DNA of 8,914 nt from CAZYTO01 sp964650405 (GCA_964650405.1 CAZYTO010000247.1:1-8914), one strand, 5' to 3'. Shown: positions 1 through 6,544, counted from the stretch's first letter. Made by a program: numbers and translations. Notes: generated by a model not told the origin, from the sequence alone.

Positions 1-934
<934 letters not shown>

Positions 935-945
935 TCAGTGCGGGC

Positions 946-974
946 GGTCTAACACGAAACAGCGGAGTTGTCAT
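946..974 (-). promoter_or_regulatory. Candidate lepA promoter
   Basis: On the minus strand ATGACA (969-974, five of six matches to TTGACA) is followed after 17 bp by TAGACC (946-951), which is preceded by TG one base upstream as in an extended -10. The predicted transcription start (about 939-940) would leave a 5-6 nt leader before the lepA ATG, in keeping with the missing Shine-Dalgarno sequence. The -10 match is only moderate, so this is an inference. Confidence 0.4.
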
Positions 975-977
975 CCC

Positions 978-1026
978 GGTCGCTGATCGCTGATCGCTGA
1001 TCGCTGGTCGCTGTCCGCTCGTCGCG
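978..1026. repeat. Heptanucleotide repeat array H1
   Basis: Seven tandem 7-bp units read on the plus strand as GGTCGCT, GATCGCT three times, GGTCGCT, GTCCGCT and CGTCGCG (the reverse complement gives AGCGATC-type units). The array fills most of the gap between the zinc-ribbon gene stop (1041) and lepA, and its left edge is 4 bp from the candidate lepA -35. It is the same unit family as the arrays at 3879-3927 and 4796-4882. No function is known. Confidence 0.85.
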
Positions 1027-1040
1027 GCTAGCCCGTTCAC

Positions 1041-1268
1041 TCATCCCTTCCACTGCGTCCCGCAGTCCAGGCACACACGCGTACCGATGACGAGGTGCGC
1101 GATCACCACGACGGCGATGAGAGCACCGCCGACGATGCCTGCGTTCAGGTGCAGCAGCAGGACGGCCGGAAGGGCGAGGAGGAGGGCCAGGATGTAGACG
1201 CTCCAGATCATCGTGCCGCCGAGGCGGGTGCGGCCGGAGCCGCAGTTGGGGCATTCGGCGTCCGTCAC
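1041..1268 (-). CDS. Small membrane protein with split zinc ribbon (hypothetical)
   Basis: Predicted 75-residue protein that I cannot assign to a named family. It begins MTDAECPNCGSGRTRLGG, so a CPNC knuckle (C6, C9) is at the N-terminus. Two hydrophobic segments follow (about 21-40 and 43-63) and then a second knuckle CLDC (C66, C69) before the end at WKG. The spacing suggests a helical hairpin that puts both CxxC pairs on the same, probably cytoplasmic, face, where they could share one zinc ion. The GTG start (1266-1268) is chosen because it overlaps the TGA stop of the upstream acetyltransferase in a GTGA junction and has GGAG five bases before it; this implies translational coupling. A longer reading of the frame to 1427 runs inside the acetyltransferase and is low-complexity and Arg-rich, so it is rejected. 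Role unknown. Confidence 0.75.
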   Translation of the reverse strand: MTDAECPNCGSGRTRLGGTMIWSVYILALLLALPAVLLLHLNAGIVGGALIAVVVIAHLVIGTRVCLDCGTQWKG

Positions 1269-1756
1269 AGGTTCTCCGGGAGGAGACGCTCCACGATGAC
1301 GACGTCGCGCCACACGCCGTCGAGCTTTCCGTGCTTTTCGTACACGCCGGCTTCGCGGAATCCGACCGAACGGAGAAGGGCGCGGCTGGCGGCGTTCTCC
1401 ACGAAGACGCGCGAGACCAGCTTCCACAACCCCGCCTTCGCCGCGGCGGCGATCAGGGCCTGCATGGCCGCGTGGCCCGCCCCCTTCCCGCGCGCGCTCC
1501 GTGCGACGTAGACCGAGAACTCGGCGATCCCGGCGTAACAGTCGCGTGGACGGTAGGTGGACGTCGAGGCGAAGGCGATGATCGCGCCGTCATCCTCCAC
1601 CACGACGATCGGATGCACGCCGTCGAACCACACCGCGATCTCCTCCGCGGAGCGGGGGCGCGTTTCGAACGTCGCCACGCCGTCGGCGAGACCTTCGTTA
1701 TAGATCCCGGCGATCGGCGCGGCGTCGGCCGGCGTGGCGTCTCGAGCGTGCAGCAT
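1265..1756 (-). CDS. GNAT-family N-acetyltransferase, PAT/MnaT-like
   Basis: 163-residue cytosolic acetyltransferase of the phosphinothricin / L-methionine sulfoximine N-acetyltransferase type, which moves acetyl from acetyl-CoA to the amino group of amino-acid-like substrates. Family landmarks are in order: IAGIYNEGLADGVATFE near residues 15-31, EEIAVWF (38-44), VVVEDDGAIIAFAS (51-64), EFSVYVARSARGKGAG (79-94) with the R-x-x-G-x-G acetyl-CoA loop at R89/G92/G94, NAASRALLRSVGF (121-133) and GVWRDVVIVERLL (147-159). Length matches the family. The start is the ATG at 1754-1756, 17 bp after the peptidase stop; upstream in-frame sequence lies within the peptidase gene. No clear Shine-Dalgarno sequence is seen, so expression probably depends on read-through and re-initiation from the peptidase. 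The stop overlaps the next start by 4 nt. The actual substrate cannot be deduced; true herbicide or antibiotic resistance is not implied. Confidence 0.92.
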   Translation of the reverse strand: MLHARDATPADAAPIAGIYNEGLADGVATFETRPRSAEEIAVWFDGVHPIVVVEDDGAIIAFASTSTYRPRDCYAGIAEFSVYVARSARGKGAGHAAMQALIAAAAKAGLWKLVSRVFVENAASRALLRSVGFREAGVYEKHGKLDGVWRDVVIVERLLPENL

Positions 1757-1773
1757 CGGACACTCGGCACTCG

Positions 1774-3840
1774 TTACTTCCCGGTCAGCTCCTTCACCAC
1801 GTCCGTGGCGCCGTAGACGTTCGTCAAAGCCTCGAGGATGCCGCGGACGTCCACGGAGAGTGCACGGCCCTGGCGCATGTCGAACTGGTAGTCCCACGGC
1901 AACCCCTGCAGGTTGCTGTCGAAGACGATGCCCACGAACTCGCCGGCGCGGTTGACCACCGGCGAGCCGGAGTTGCCTCCGATGATGTCGGCCGTGGAGA
2001 TGAAATTGAATGGCGTCTCGAGGTTGAGCTTCGACTTCGCGCTCAGCCAGGTCTGAGGCAGAGCGAAGGGCGCCTGGTTCTTGTGCTCCGCGGCACGCCC
2101 GAACATCCCGCCAATGGTCGTACGCCACGGGATCTGCTGCCCATTCTCCTGGTAGCCGGCCACCGTGCCGTATGCCAGACGAAGCGTGAACGTCGCATCG
2201 GGGTACGTCTCTCCGCCCGTGGCGCGGAACTGGGCGTTGGCGATCTTGGCGTAGGACTGGGTGAGCGGCTCGTCGACGGTGGTCTCGTACATGTGCCGCA
2301 TCTCGCGGGCCCGCTTGTCCACGATCTTCGCCACCGCGATCATCGGATCGTTCGAGGCGTCGATGGCAGCCTTACCACCGGCGGCAAGCTGCTTGCGCAC
2401 GTCGACGCTCGCGAGCTTCGTGCCGCGCACGAGCTCACTGGCCCGCTCCTGCGGCGACTTGCCTGCCAGCACCTGCTGGACCAGGGCATCGTTCGCGCCC
2501 GCCACCTCGAACCAGTGCGAGAGGGAGTCGGCCAGGGTCAGCGTCTCCAGATCGGGATACACCGGCGCCTCGGAGAAGAGGCCCTGCTTGAGCGATTCGA
2601 GGTTCGACTCGCGGTACTCCCGAAGACGCTCTCCGTTCGGTTTCTGCGTCTCCTCGCTCAGCCGTAGCAGGGTGCGCGCCGTCTCGAAGAGATGGCTGTT
2701 GAAGGCCGCCTGCAACTCGAGGAAACGGTACTCGAGGAAGATGGGGCGATATGTTCCGATGGCGTTCTGCACGTTGGTCCAGGCTTCGCCGTAAGCGGCC
2801 TTCATCTGCGGATCCGCGTCGATCCTGGCGCGCAGGGCCGTCTCGGACTTCTCCTTCAAGGCCCAGATGGCCGGATCCTGCAAGCCGGCGATCCGGCCGA
2901 TGTAGGCCTTCCGCGAGTTCTTGATGCCGAAGAGATCGTCGTGCGCGCGGCGGTCGTTCTCCAGGCTCCGCTCGGCGTAGTTGCCGAGCAACACCTCGCG
3001 ACGCCGCAGGAGGTTCAGAACGTACGGATACTGCACGTCGCGGAAGAAGGCCAGGTGGGCAAGGGTGTTGAGGCGGTTGGTGCGACCGGGATGGCCGGTG
3101 ATGAAAATGAGGTCTCCGTCGTTCACGCCCGTCGTGCTGACCTTGAGATACTCGGCCGGATGCACCGGCGCGCCGTTCTCGTAGGCGCGGAAGAAACAGA
3201 CGTCGAGGTCGAAGCGCGGATACTCGAAGTTGTCGGGGTCGCCGCCGAAGAACGCGGCATCGACCTCCGGCGCGAAGACGAGCCGGACGTCGGTGTACTT
3301 CTTGTAGCGATAGAGGTGGTACTGGCCGCCCTGGAAGAGCGCGACCACGTCGCTGCGCAGACCGCTCTTCTGCGTCGACTCCTGCTCGATGCTGCTCATG
3401 ACGGCACGCCGGGCCCGCTGCGCATCGGCCGCGGACATGTTCGCCGTGACGGCCGCGTTCACCCGCTGCGTCACGTCCTCGATGCTCATTAGCACGTTCA
3501 GCTCGAGGTCGAGGCATTTCACCTCCTCGGCCTGCGTCCGGGCGTGATAGCCGGTGGCGACGTAGTCGTGATCAGGCGTGGAGATCTTGGCCAGGCAGTC
3601 CAACCCGACGTGATGGTTCGTCAGGACCAGCCCGCCGGCGGAGAGGAACTCGCCCGAGCCGCCGCTGTTGAACCGGATTGAGGCCTTTTGCAGGTGATCG
3701 AGCCAGGCCTGGGCCGGCTCGAAGCCGTAGCGCTGCTTGAGGGCCGTGCGCGGAGGGGCATTGAACAGCCACATCCCTTCATCCGCGGCGAGAGGAAGTG
3801 CGAGCAATCCGAAAAGAATGAAAACGGTCAACCGGCGCAT
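1774..3840 (-). CDS. S46-family serine dipeptidyl-peptidase (DPP7/DPP11 type), secreted
   Basis: 688-residue exopeptidase predicted to release N-terminal dipeptides from oligopeptides in the periplasm. A signal peptide (MRRLTVFILFGLLALPLAA, cleavage after A19) is followed by mature DEGMW, typical of S46. The chymotrypsin-like triad can be placed by motif: His77 in LTNHHVG, Asp213 in EYPRFDLDVCFFRAY after GGDPDNF, and Ser624 in GGNSGSPVVN; an alpha-helical region fills the middle. Length is slightly below the ~710-720 of characterised members. The residue 18 after the catalytic Ser, which sets the S1 preference (Gly in DPP7, Arg in DPP11), is Ser642 here, within FDSN. The ATG at 3838-3840 has GGAGG five bases upstream and a TACAAT hexamer at 3869-3874. 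The frame stays open further upstream only because the repeat array lacks stops. First gene of a likely operon with the acetyltransferase and zinc-ribbon protein. Confidence 0.95.
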   Translation of the reverse strand: MRRLTVFILFGLLALPLAADEGMWLFNAPPRTALKQRYGFEPAQAWLDHLQKASIRFNSGGSGEFLSAGGLVLTNHHVGLDCLAKISTPDHDYVATGYHARTQAEEVKCLDLELNVLMSIEDVTQRVNAAVTANMSAADAQRARRAVMSSIEQESTQKSGLRSDVVALFQGGQYHLYRYKKYTDVRLVFAPEVDAAFFGGDPDNFEYPRFDLDVCFFRAYENGAPVHPAEYLKVSTTGVNDGDLIFITGHPGRTNRLNTLAHLAFFRDVQYPYVLNLLRRREVLLGNYAERSLENDRRAHDDLFGIKNSRKAYIGRIAGLQDPAIWALKEKSETALRARIDADPQMKAAYGEAWTNVQNAIGTYRPIFLEYRFLELQAAFNSHLFETARTLLRLSEETQKPNGERLREYRESNLESLKQGLFSEAPVYPDLETLTLADSLSHWFEVAGANDALVQQVLAGKSPQERASELVRGTKLASVDVRKQLAAGGKAAIDASNDPMIAVAKIVDKRAREMRHMYETTVDEPLTQSYAKIANAQFRATGGETYPDATFTLRLAYGTVAGYQENGQQIPWRTTIGGMFGRAAEHKNQAPFALPQTWLSAKSKLNLETPFNFISTADIIGGNSGSPVVNRAGEFVGIVFDSNLQGLPWDYQFDMRQGRALSVDVRGILEALTNVYGATDVVKELTGK

Positions 3841-3868
3841 GTGAGCCTCCGTCCGAAAGTGCGCGCGG

Positions 3869-3874
3869 ATTGTA
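3869..3874 (-). promoter_or_regulatory. -10-like hexamer of the S46 peptidase operon
   Basis: TACAAT on the minus strand, 28 bp before the peptidase ATG. It would give a leader of about 20 nt carrying the GGAGG ribosome site at 3846-3850. The -35 position falls inside repeat array H2 and offers only a weak match (CGAACA with 17-bp spacing), so the repeat units may themselves form the upstream promoter element. Confidence 0.45.
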
Positions 3875-3878
3875 GCTG

Positions 3879-3927
3879 GTTCGCTGTTCGCTGTTCGCTG
3901 TTCGCGGGTTGCTGATCGCTCTTCGTC
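3879..3927. repeat. Heptanucleotide repeat array H2
   Basis: Seven tandem 7-bp units on the plus strand: GTTCGCT three times, GTTCGCG, GGTTGCT, GATCGCT, CTTCGTC. The last unit runs into the stop codon of the SDR gene (3926-3928), and the first begins 4 bp beyond the TACAAT hexamer of the peptidase. The array therefore spans essentially the whole gap apart from the peptidase leader. Confidence 0.85.
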
Positions 3928-4714
3928 AGAAAGTCGACCGGATGTACCCGCCGTCCACCTGGATGCTCGCTCCGGTAACGTAGCTCGCGCGCTCGCTGCA
4001 GAGAAACGCGACCACGTCAGCCAGTTCCTCCGGCCGGCCGAAGCGACGCATGGGAATGTGCTGCAGCGATTCGTCAAGGTACTGCTGAGCGGTGATGCCG
4101 CGGTCGCGCGCGCGGATCTCGCTCAGCTCCTTCTGCCGGTCGGTGAGGTAGTGCCCCGGGAGGACGGCATTGACCAGGACGTTGTCGCCCGCAACCTGAT
4201 CTGCCATGGTCTTGGTCAATGCACTCAGTCCCGCCCGAAGCGTGCTGCTGACGGTGAGGAGCTCGGTCGGCTGCTTAGCCACGAGGGATGTGATGTGGAT
4301 GACCCGCCCCCACCGGCGGGACTGCATCCCGGGAATCACCAGCCGGGAGAGACGGACGACGTTCATGAGGGTCGTGTCGACGCCGAGCCGCCACTGATCG
4401 TCGGTGAGTTTCAGGAAGGGCGCCGCGGGAGGGCCGCCCGTATTCGTGACGAGAATGTCGATCTCGCCGAAGCGGGCCATGGTGGACTCGAACCAGCGTT
4501 GCAGGTCTTCCGCCTTGGTCACGTCGCAAGCGACTGCGAGCACATCCGCACCCACGGAGGTGATCTCGTTACGTGCGGGCGCCAGCGATTCCTCGGTTCG
4601 GGAGCAGATGGATAGGCGGCACCCTTCGCGCGCCAGGGCCACAGCAATGGCACGCCCAAGGCCCTTCGAAGATGCGGCAACCATCGCGACACGCCCGTTC
4701 AGTTGCAGGTCCAT
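3926..4714 (-). CDS. SDR-family oxidoreductase-like protein lacking the YxxxK motif
   Basis: 262-residue Rossmann-fold protein resembling 3-oxoacyl-ACP reductase (FabG) in shape. Visible elements: nucleotide-binding loop AASSKGLG (13-20) instead of TGxxxGIG, D64 in CDVT, NTGG (91-94) instead of NNAG, N118, active-site-region S143 in HITSLVAKQ, LPG (185-187), RPEELADVVAFLCSE and the C-terminal TGASIQVDGGYIRS. The residues expected to be the catalytic Tyr and Lys, 13 and 17 after the Ser, are S156 and R160. This fits the described BKR-like SDR subgroup (cd05344-type), which departs from the usual NAD motif and tetrad. Substrate and even redox activity are uncertain. The start at 4712-4714 gives MDLQLNGRVAMV; an in-frame ATG four codons earlier (4724-4726) is possible but overlaps an extended -10-like sequence, and neither has a Shine-Dalgarno site. 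Repeat arrays flank it on both sides, so it is probably monocistronic. Confidence 0.88.
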   Translation of the reverse strand: MDLQLNGRVAMVAASSKGLGRAIAVALAREGCRLSICSRTEESLAPARNEITSVGADVLAVACDVTKAEDLQRWFESTMARFGEIDILVTNTGGPPAAPFLKLTDDQWRLGVDTTLMNVVRLSRLVIPGMQSRRWGRVIHITSLVAKQPTELLTVSSTLRAGLSALTKTMADQVAGDNVLVNAVLPGHYLTDRQKELSEIRARDRGITAQQYLDESLQHIPMRRFGRPEELADVVAFLCSERASYVTGASIQVDGGYIRSTF

Positions 4715-4721
4715 GGTGCGG

Positions 4722-4730
4722 AGCATAGCA
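4722..4730 (-). promoter_or_regulatory. Candidate extended -10 of the SDR gene
   Basis: Minus strand reads TGCTATGCT, an extended -10 form (TGn followed by TATGCT), ending 7 bp before the ATG at 4714. If used, transcription starts at or next to the start codon and the mRNA is leaderless, which agrees with the absence of a ribosome binding site. No good -35 is visible. Confidence 0.35.
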
Positions 4731-4795
4731 GGCGATCCGCACGACGAAAGCCGATCCCTGGGGCCAGGTCGATCCACGAACAACGACCAGAGAAA

Positions 4796-4882
4796 AGCGA
4801 TCAGCGAACAACGAACAGCGATCAGCGATCAGCGATCAGCGGACAGCGGACAGCGATTAAGCGATTAAGCGAATAAGCGACT
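4796..4882. repeat. Repeat array H3: nine heptads then three octads
   Basis: On the plus strand nine 7-bp units (AGCGATC, AGCGAAC, AACGAAC, AGCGATC three times, AGCGGAC twice, AGCGATT; 4796-4858) continue without a gap into three 8-bp units (AAGCGATT, AAGCGAAT, AAGCGACT; 4859-4882). The last octad ends on the base before the stop codon of the oxidoreductase gene (4883-4885). Looser related units (for example ACGAACAACGACCAG) extend towards 4775. Unit orientation relative to the neighbouring genes is opposite to that in H1 and H2. Confidence 0.88.
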
Positions 4883-5758
4883 CTACTCCCACTTCGTCCC
4901 GTTCATCGCCGCGATGACCTTGGCCACTTCGATGTAATCGGCGCCGTCGCCGAGCTGGTGGAGGGACGCGGTGAAGAGCTGCTGGGTGAGGGCGAGCATG
5001 GGCGTCGAGGCGTGCAGCTGGTGCGCAAGCGAGTTGGCGATGCGGATGTCCTTGTCGTGGTGCGCGAGCTTGAAGACGAGGGGCCACTTGTGCTGGAGAA
5101 GGCGCATCGGCAGGAGATTCTCCGAGGCGTTGGATCGGCCGCTGCCGGCATTCGTGACCGCCAGGGCCGTCTCGAGGTTGATGCCGTACTGCCGGGCCAG
5201 GAGCAGGCACTCGGAAGTGATCCACACCGTGGCGCCCATGATCGAGTTCGTCAGGACCTTGATGGCGTGGCCGGCGCCGACGTCGCCGGCGTGGATGAGC
5301 GTCTTGCCGCAGAGGCGCAGGACGTCGCGGGCGCGCTCGAAGTCGGCGGCGCTCTTCGCTCCCATCATGATCGTCAGCGTGGCGTTCTCGGCGCCCACGG
5401 TCGCTCCCGTAACCGGCGCGTCGACGAACGCGACGCCCTTCTCCGCCAGCCGCGCCGCAGTGCGCTTGCTGACGTTCGGATCGCCGCTCGTCGCGTCGAT
5501 CCACAAGGTACCCGGCCGCAGGCTGGGAAGGAGAGCGTCGACGATCTCGTCGACCTCCTTGCTGGTCGGCAGCATGGTGATGACGACCGCACCCTCCGCC
5601 GTGTCGCGAAGGTCGGCGGCCAGGTGCGAGCCGTGCTCCCGCGCGTGCCGCTCGGCCTTCTCCCGGGTGCGGTTCCAGACGAGGACTTCGTGCTCCTTGG
5701 CGAGGTGGCGCGCCATCGGAAAGCCCATGGCGCCGAGTCCGATGAATCCGATTTTCAT
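4883..5758 (-). CDS. NAD(P)-dependent beta-hydroxyacid dehydrogenase family oxidoreductase
   Basis: 291-residue cytosolic enzyme of the 6-phosphogluconate / 3-hydroxyisobutyrate dehydrogenase superfamily (also includes tartronate semialdehyde, glyoxylate and succinic semialdehyde reductases). The N-terminal Rossmann motif GFIGLGAMGFPMARHL (4-19) is followed by W28-N29-R30 at the end of the second strand, which favours NADP(H). Also present: the substrate loop DAPVTGAT (113-120), the catalytic Lys167 in AGHAIKVLTNSIM with Asn171, and KDIRIA (236-241) in the helical C-terminal domain. Length is normal for the family. The ATG at 5756-5758 starts directly at the conserved MKIGFIGLG; the upstream extension of the frame runs through an inverted repeat and is not coding-like. 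No Shine-Dalgarno site is present. The exact substrate cannot be read from the sequence; glyoxylate/succinic semialdehyde reductase-like activity is one reasonable guess. Confidence 0.92.
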   Translation of the reverse strand: MKIGFIGLGAMGFPMARHLAKEHEVLVWNRTREKAERHAREHGSHLAADLRDTAEGAVVITMLPTSKEVDEIVDALLPSLRPGTLWIDATSGDPNVSKRTAARLAEKGVAFVDAPVTGATVGAENATLTIMMGAKSAADFERARDVLRLCGKTLIHAGDVGAGHAIKVLTNSIMGATVWITSECLLLARQYGINLETALAVTNAGSGRSNASENLLPMRLLQHKWPLVFKLAHHDKDIRIANSLAHQLHASTPMLALTQQLFTASLHQLGDGADYIEVAKVIAAMNGTKWE

Positions 5759-5766
5759 GGCGGCGG

Positions 5767-5795
5767 ATGATAAACCGGCGCGCGGGTGGTGGCGA
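5767..5795 (-). promoter_or_regulatory. Candidate promoter of the hydroxyacid dehydrogenase gene
   Basis: TATCAT (5767-5772, five of six matches to TATAAT) lies 8 bp before the ATG; TCGCCA (5790-5795, four of six to TTGACA) lies 17 bp upstream and is inside the left arm of the large inverted repeat. A start 6-8 nt after the -10 would again give a leaderless mRNA. Confidence 0.4.
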
Positions 5796-5879
5796 GCGGC
5801 GAGCGGGAAAATCGGATTGACGAACCTTCCCATGACGTGCCTCGGCGGCCGGTTTCCCGCTCGCCGCTCGCCACCACCC
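5784..5879. repeat. 27-bp perfect inverted repeat built of GGCGAGC heptads
   Basis: Left arm 5784-5810 and right arm 5853-5879 are exact reverse complements over 27 bp, separated by 42 bp. Each arm contains GGCGAGC twice in tandem followed by GGG (or its complement), so it is a GC-rich relative of the heptad arrays. Beyond the right arm another CCCGCTCGCC (5878-5887) runs up to the A/T tract of the ncRNA terminator. The left arm overlaps the candidate -35 of the dehydrogenase gene. As RNA or extruded DNA it would form a very stable hairpin. It is not flanked by an ORF that looks like a transposase. Confidence 0.9.
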
Positions 5880-5886
5880 CGCTCGC

Positions 5887-5920
5887 CAAAAACAAAAACG
5901 CGCGGCATGAAGCCGCGCGT
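5887..5920 (-). terminator. Rho-independent terminator of the candidate ncRNA
   Basis: On the minus strand ACGCGCGGC pairs with GCCGCGCGT (9 bp, 5912-5920 with 5898-5906) around the loop TTCAT and is followed by TTTTTGTTTTTGG. On the plus strand no T-run follows the hairpin, so it works on minus-strand transcripts. No protein gene ends just before it, which implies that a non-coding transcript does. Confidence 0.85.
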
Positions 5921-6105
5921 TCCAGTCAAAGGACGATCCGTCCGCCGAGACCCTCCGGCTCGCGTTGCAGAGAGAGAGAGGTAGCTTCAGCAATTTGGTC
6001 CACGGAGGCACGCCCATTCGCCCGCTCTACCGTGGTTTGGGTCCGAGGTGGGCGCGTAGCTGAAGGGTCTCGGCTGACCGACCGTCCTGACTTTTCAAAG
6101 AGACT
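5887..6105 (-). ncRNA. Candidate structured non-coding RNA, family not recognised
   Basis: About 215 nt between two minus-strand terminators with no plausible protein but extensive self-complementarity. Plus-strand coordinates of pairing segments: 5924-5928 with 6088-6092 (5 bp); after a 2-nt bulge 5931-5938 with 6080-6087 (8 bp, one G-U); a 5x5 internal loop; 5944-5954 with 6064-6074 (11 bp, perfect); 5987-5991 with 6059-6063 (5 bp). Inside these, 6009-6016 can pair with 6049-6056 (8 bp, one G-U) and 6000-6005 with 6030-6035 (6 bp); those two helices cross, so they form a pseudoknot or alternate. A (CU)6 tract on the minus strand (5969-5980) stays unpaired. Size and rod-like closing stem are compatible with a 6S-like RNA, but I see no sequence signature for 6S, tmRNA, SRP RNA or RNase P. 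The strand rests on the terminator U-run. The 5' end is uncertain; a promoter may lie at 6176-6203 or overlap the preceding terminator. Confidence 0.6.
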
Positions 6106-6111
6106 CGCACC

Positions 6112-6143
6112 CAACAAAAAAGGGGCGTTACGCCCCTTTGTTG
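6112..6143 (-). terminator. Rho-independent terminator after the ferredoxin gene
   Basis: Minus strand: AAAGGGGCG, loop TAA, CGCCCCTTT (9-bp stem, 6119-6139) followed by a run of six T and then GTTGG. Flanking CAAC/GTTG can extend the stem. It lies about 80 bp after the ferredoxin stop. In the plus direction the tail is only TTTGTTG, so any activity on that strand would be weak. Confidence 0.85.
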
Positions 6144-6175
6144 CCTTCCGGCGCGGGATTGATTTGACGAAACGC

Positions 6176-6203
6176 AGTCTACAGCTTTCTCCCGGGTTGT
6201 CCA
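6176..6203 (-). promoter_or_regulatory. Possible promoter between ferredoxin gene and ncRNA
   Basis: Minus strand TGGACA (6198-6203, five of six to TTGACA), 16-bp spacer, TAGACT (6176-6181, four of six to TATAAT). A transcript from here would meet the terminator at 6112-6143 after about 25 nt before reaching the structured RNA, so it could only feed the ncRNA by read-through. Weak call. Confidence 0.25.
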
Positions 6204-6221
6204 GTGATTTCTGTCACAAAA

Positions 6222-6488
6222 TCAGGCCCGGCTCTTGTACCAGTCGGCGTTCATCTGCGTGTACTGCGCCCACTTCTCCGGCACGAGGTCGGCCGGGAAG
6301 ATGGCCTGGACCGGACAGGCCGGCTCGCAGGCGCCGCAATCGATGCACACATCGGGGTCGATGTAGAGCATCGTTTCCTTCTCGAAGTCCGCCTCGTCCT
6401 TGCGCGGATGGATGCAATCGACCGGGCAGACATCGACGCACGCGGTGTCCTTGGTGTTCACGCACGGCTCAGCGATGACGTAAGCCAC
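6222..6488 (-). CDS. fdxA: 7Fe ferredoxin [3Fe-4S][4Fe-4S], Azotobacter FdI type
   Basis: 88-residue cytosolic low-potential electron carrier. The first cluster motif is C9-x7-C17-x3-C21-P-x2-C25 (CVNTKDTACVDVCPVDCIH) and the second C48-x2-C51-x2-C54-x3-C58-P (CIDCGACEPACPVQAI). By analogy with Azotobacter vinelandii FdI, C9, C17 and C58 would hold the 3Fe-4S cluster and C21, C48, C51 and C54 the 4Fe-4S cluster, with C25 as the extra cysteine. The C-terminal tail DLVPEKWAQYTQMNADWY is also typical of this family. The start is GTG (6486-6488), supported by AAGGAGG nine bases upstream and by the conserved AYVIAEPC beginning. It appears monocistronic, with its own -10-like site (6545-6550) and terminator (6112-6143). 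The redox partner is not evident from the neighbours. Confidence 0.95.
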   Translation of the reverse strand: MAYVIAEPCVNTKDTACVDVCPVDCIHPRKDEADFEKETMLYIDPDVCIDCGACEPACPVQAIFPADLVPEKWAQYTQMNADWYKSRA

Positions 6489-6506
6489 GAGGAATAGCCT
6501 CCTTGT

Positions 6507-6534
6507 AACGATGACCGATGAACGATCAACGAAG
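6507..6534. repeat. Heptanucleotide repeat array H4
   Basis: Four tandem 7-bp units on the plus strand: AACGATG, ACCGATG, AACGATC, AACGAAG. They keep the CGA-every-seven pattern of the other arrays. Here the array lies between the -10-like hexamer and the ribosome binding site of the ferredoxin gene, so it would be part of the mRNA leader, immediately upstream of the AAGGAGG site. Confidence 0.65.
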
Positions 6535-6544
6535 AATGGCGGCG

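Noticed and set aside
1265..1756. Herbicide or antibiotic resistance gene
   Set aside because: PAT/MnaT-like sequence alone does not show resistance; most such chromosomal genes act on methionine sulfoximine-like or unknown amines.
2083..3517. Several long frames on both strands within the S46 peptidase
   Set aside because: All overlap the well-supported peptidase and give low-complexity Arg/Ala/Gly-rich translations without domains.
3841..4077. N-terminal extension of the S46 peptidase by 79 codons
   Set aside because: It would include the SDR gene end and the heptad array, precede a clear signal peptide, and ignore the GGAGG site before 3840.
4796..4882. CRISPR array
   Set aside because: Units are 7-8 bp with no spacers between them, and no cas genes are nearby.
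4958..5984. Two long plus-strand frames opposite the hydroxyacid dehydrogenase
   Set aside because: Antisense to a gene with complete Rossmann, substrate-loop and Lys motifs; no recognisable protein features.
5759..6017. Upstream extension of the dehydrogenase frame, and an overlapping 386-codon frame
   Set aside because: These read through the inverted repeat, terminator and ncRNA. The conserved protein starts exactly at the ATG at 5758.
5926..6117. 63-codon minus-strand frame with TTG start inside the ncRNA region
   Set aside because: No ribosome site, no familiar motif, and its bases are engaged in long-range pairing; better explained as RNA structure.
5887..6143. tRNA, tmRNA, SRP RNA or RNase P RNA
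   Set aside because: No cloverleaf or T-loop GGTTCGAATCC, no CCA end, no GGAAGCAGC-type SRP tip, and no conserved RNase P core were found on either strand.
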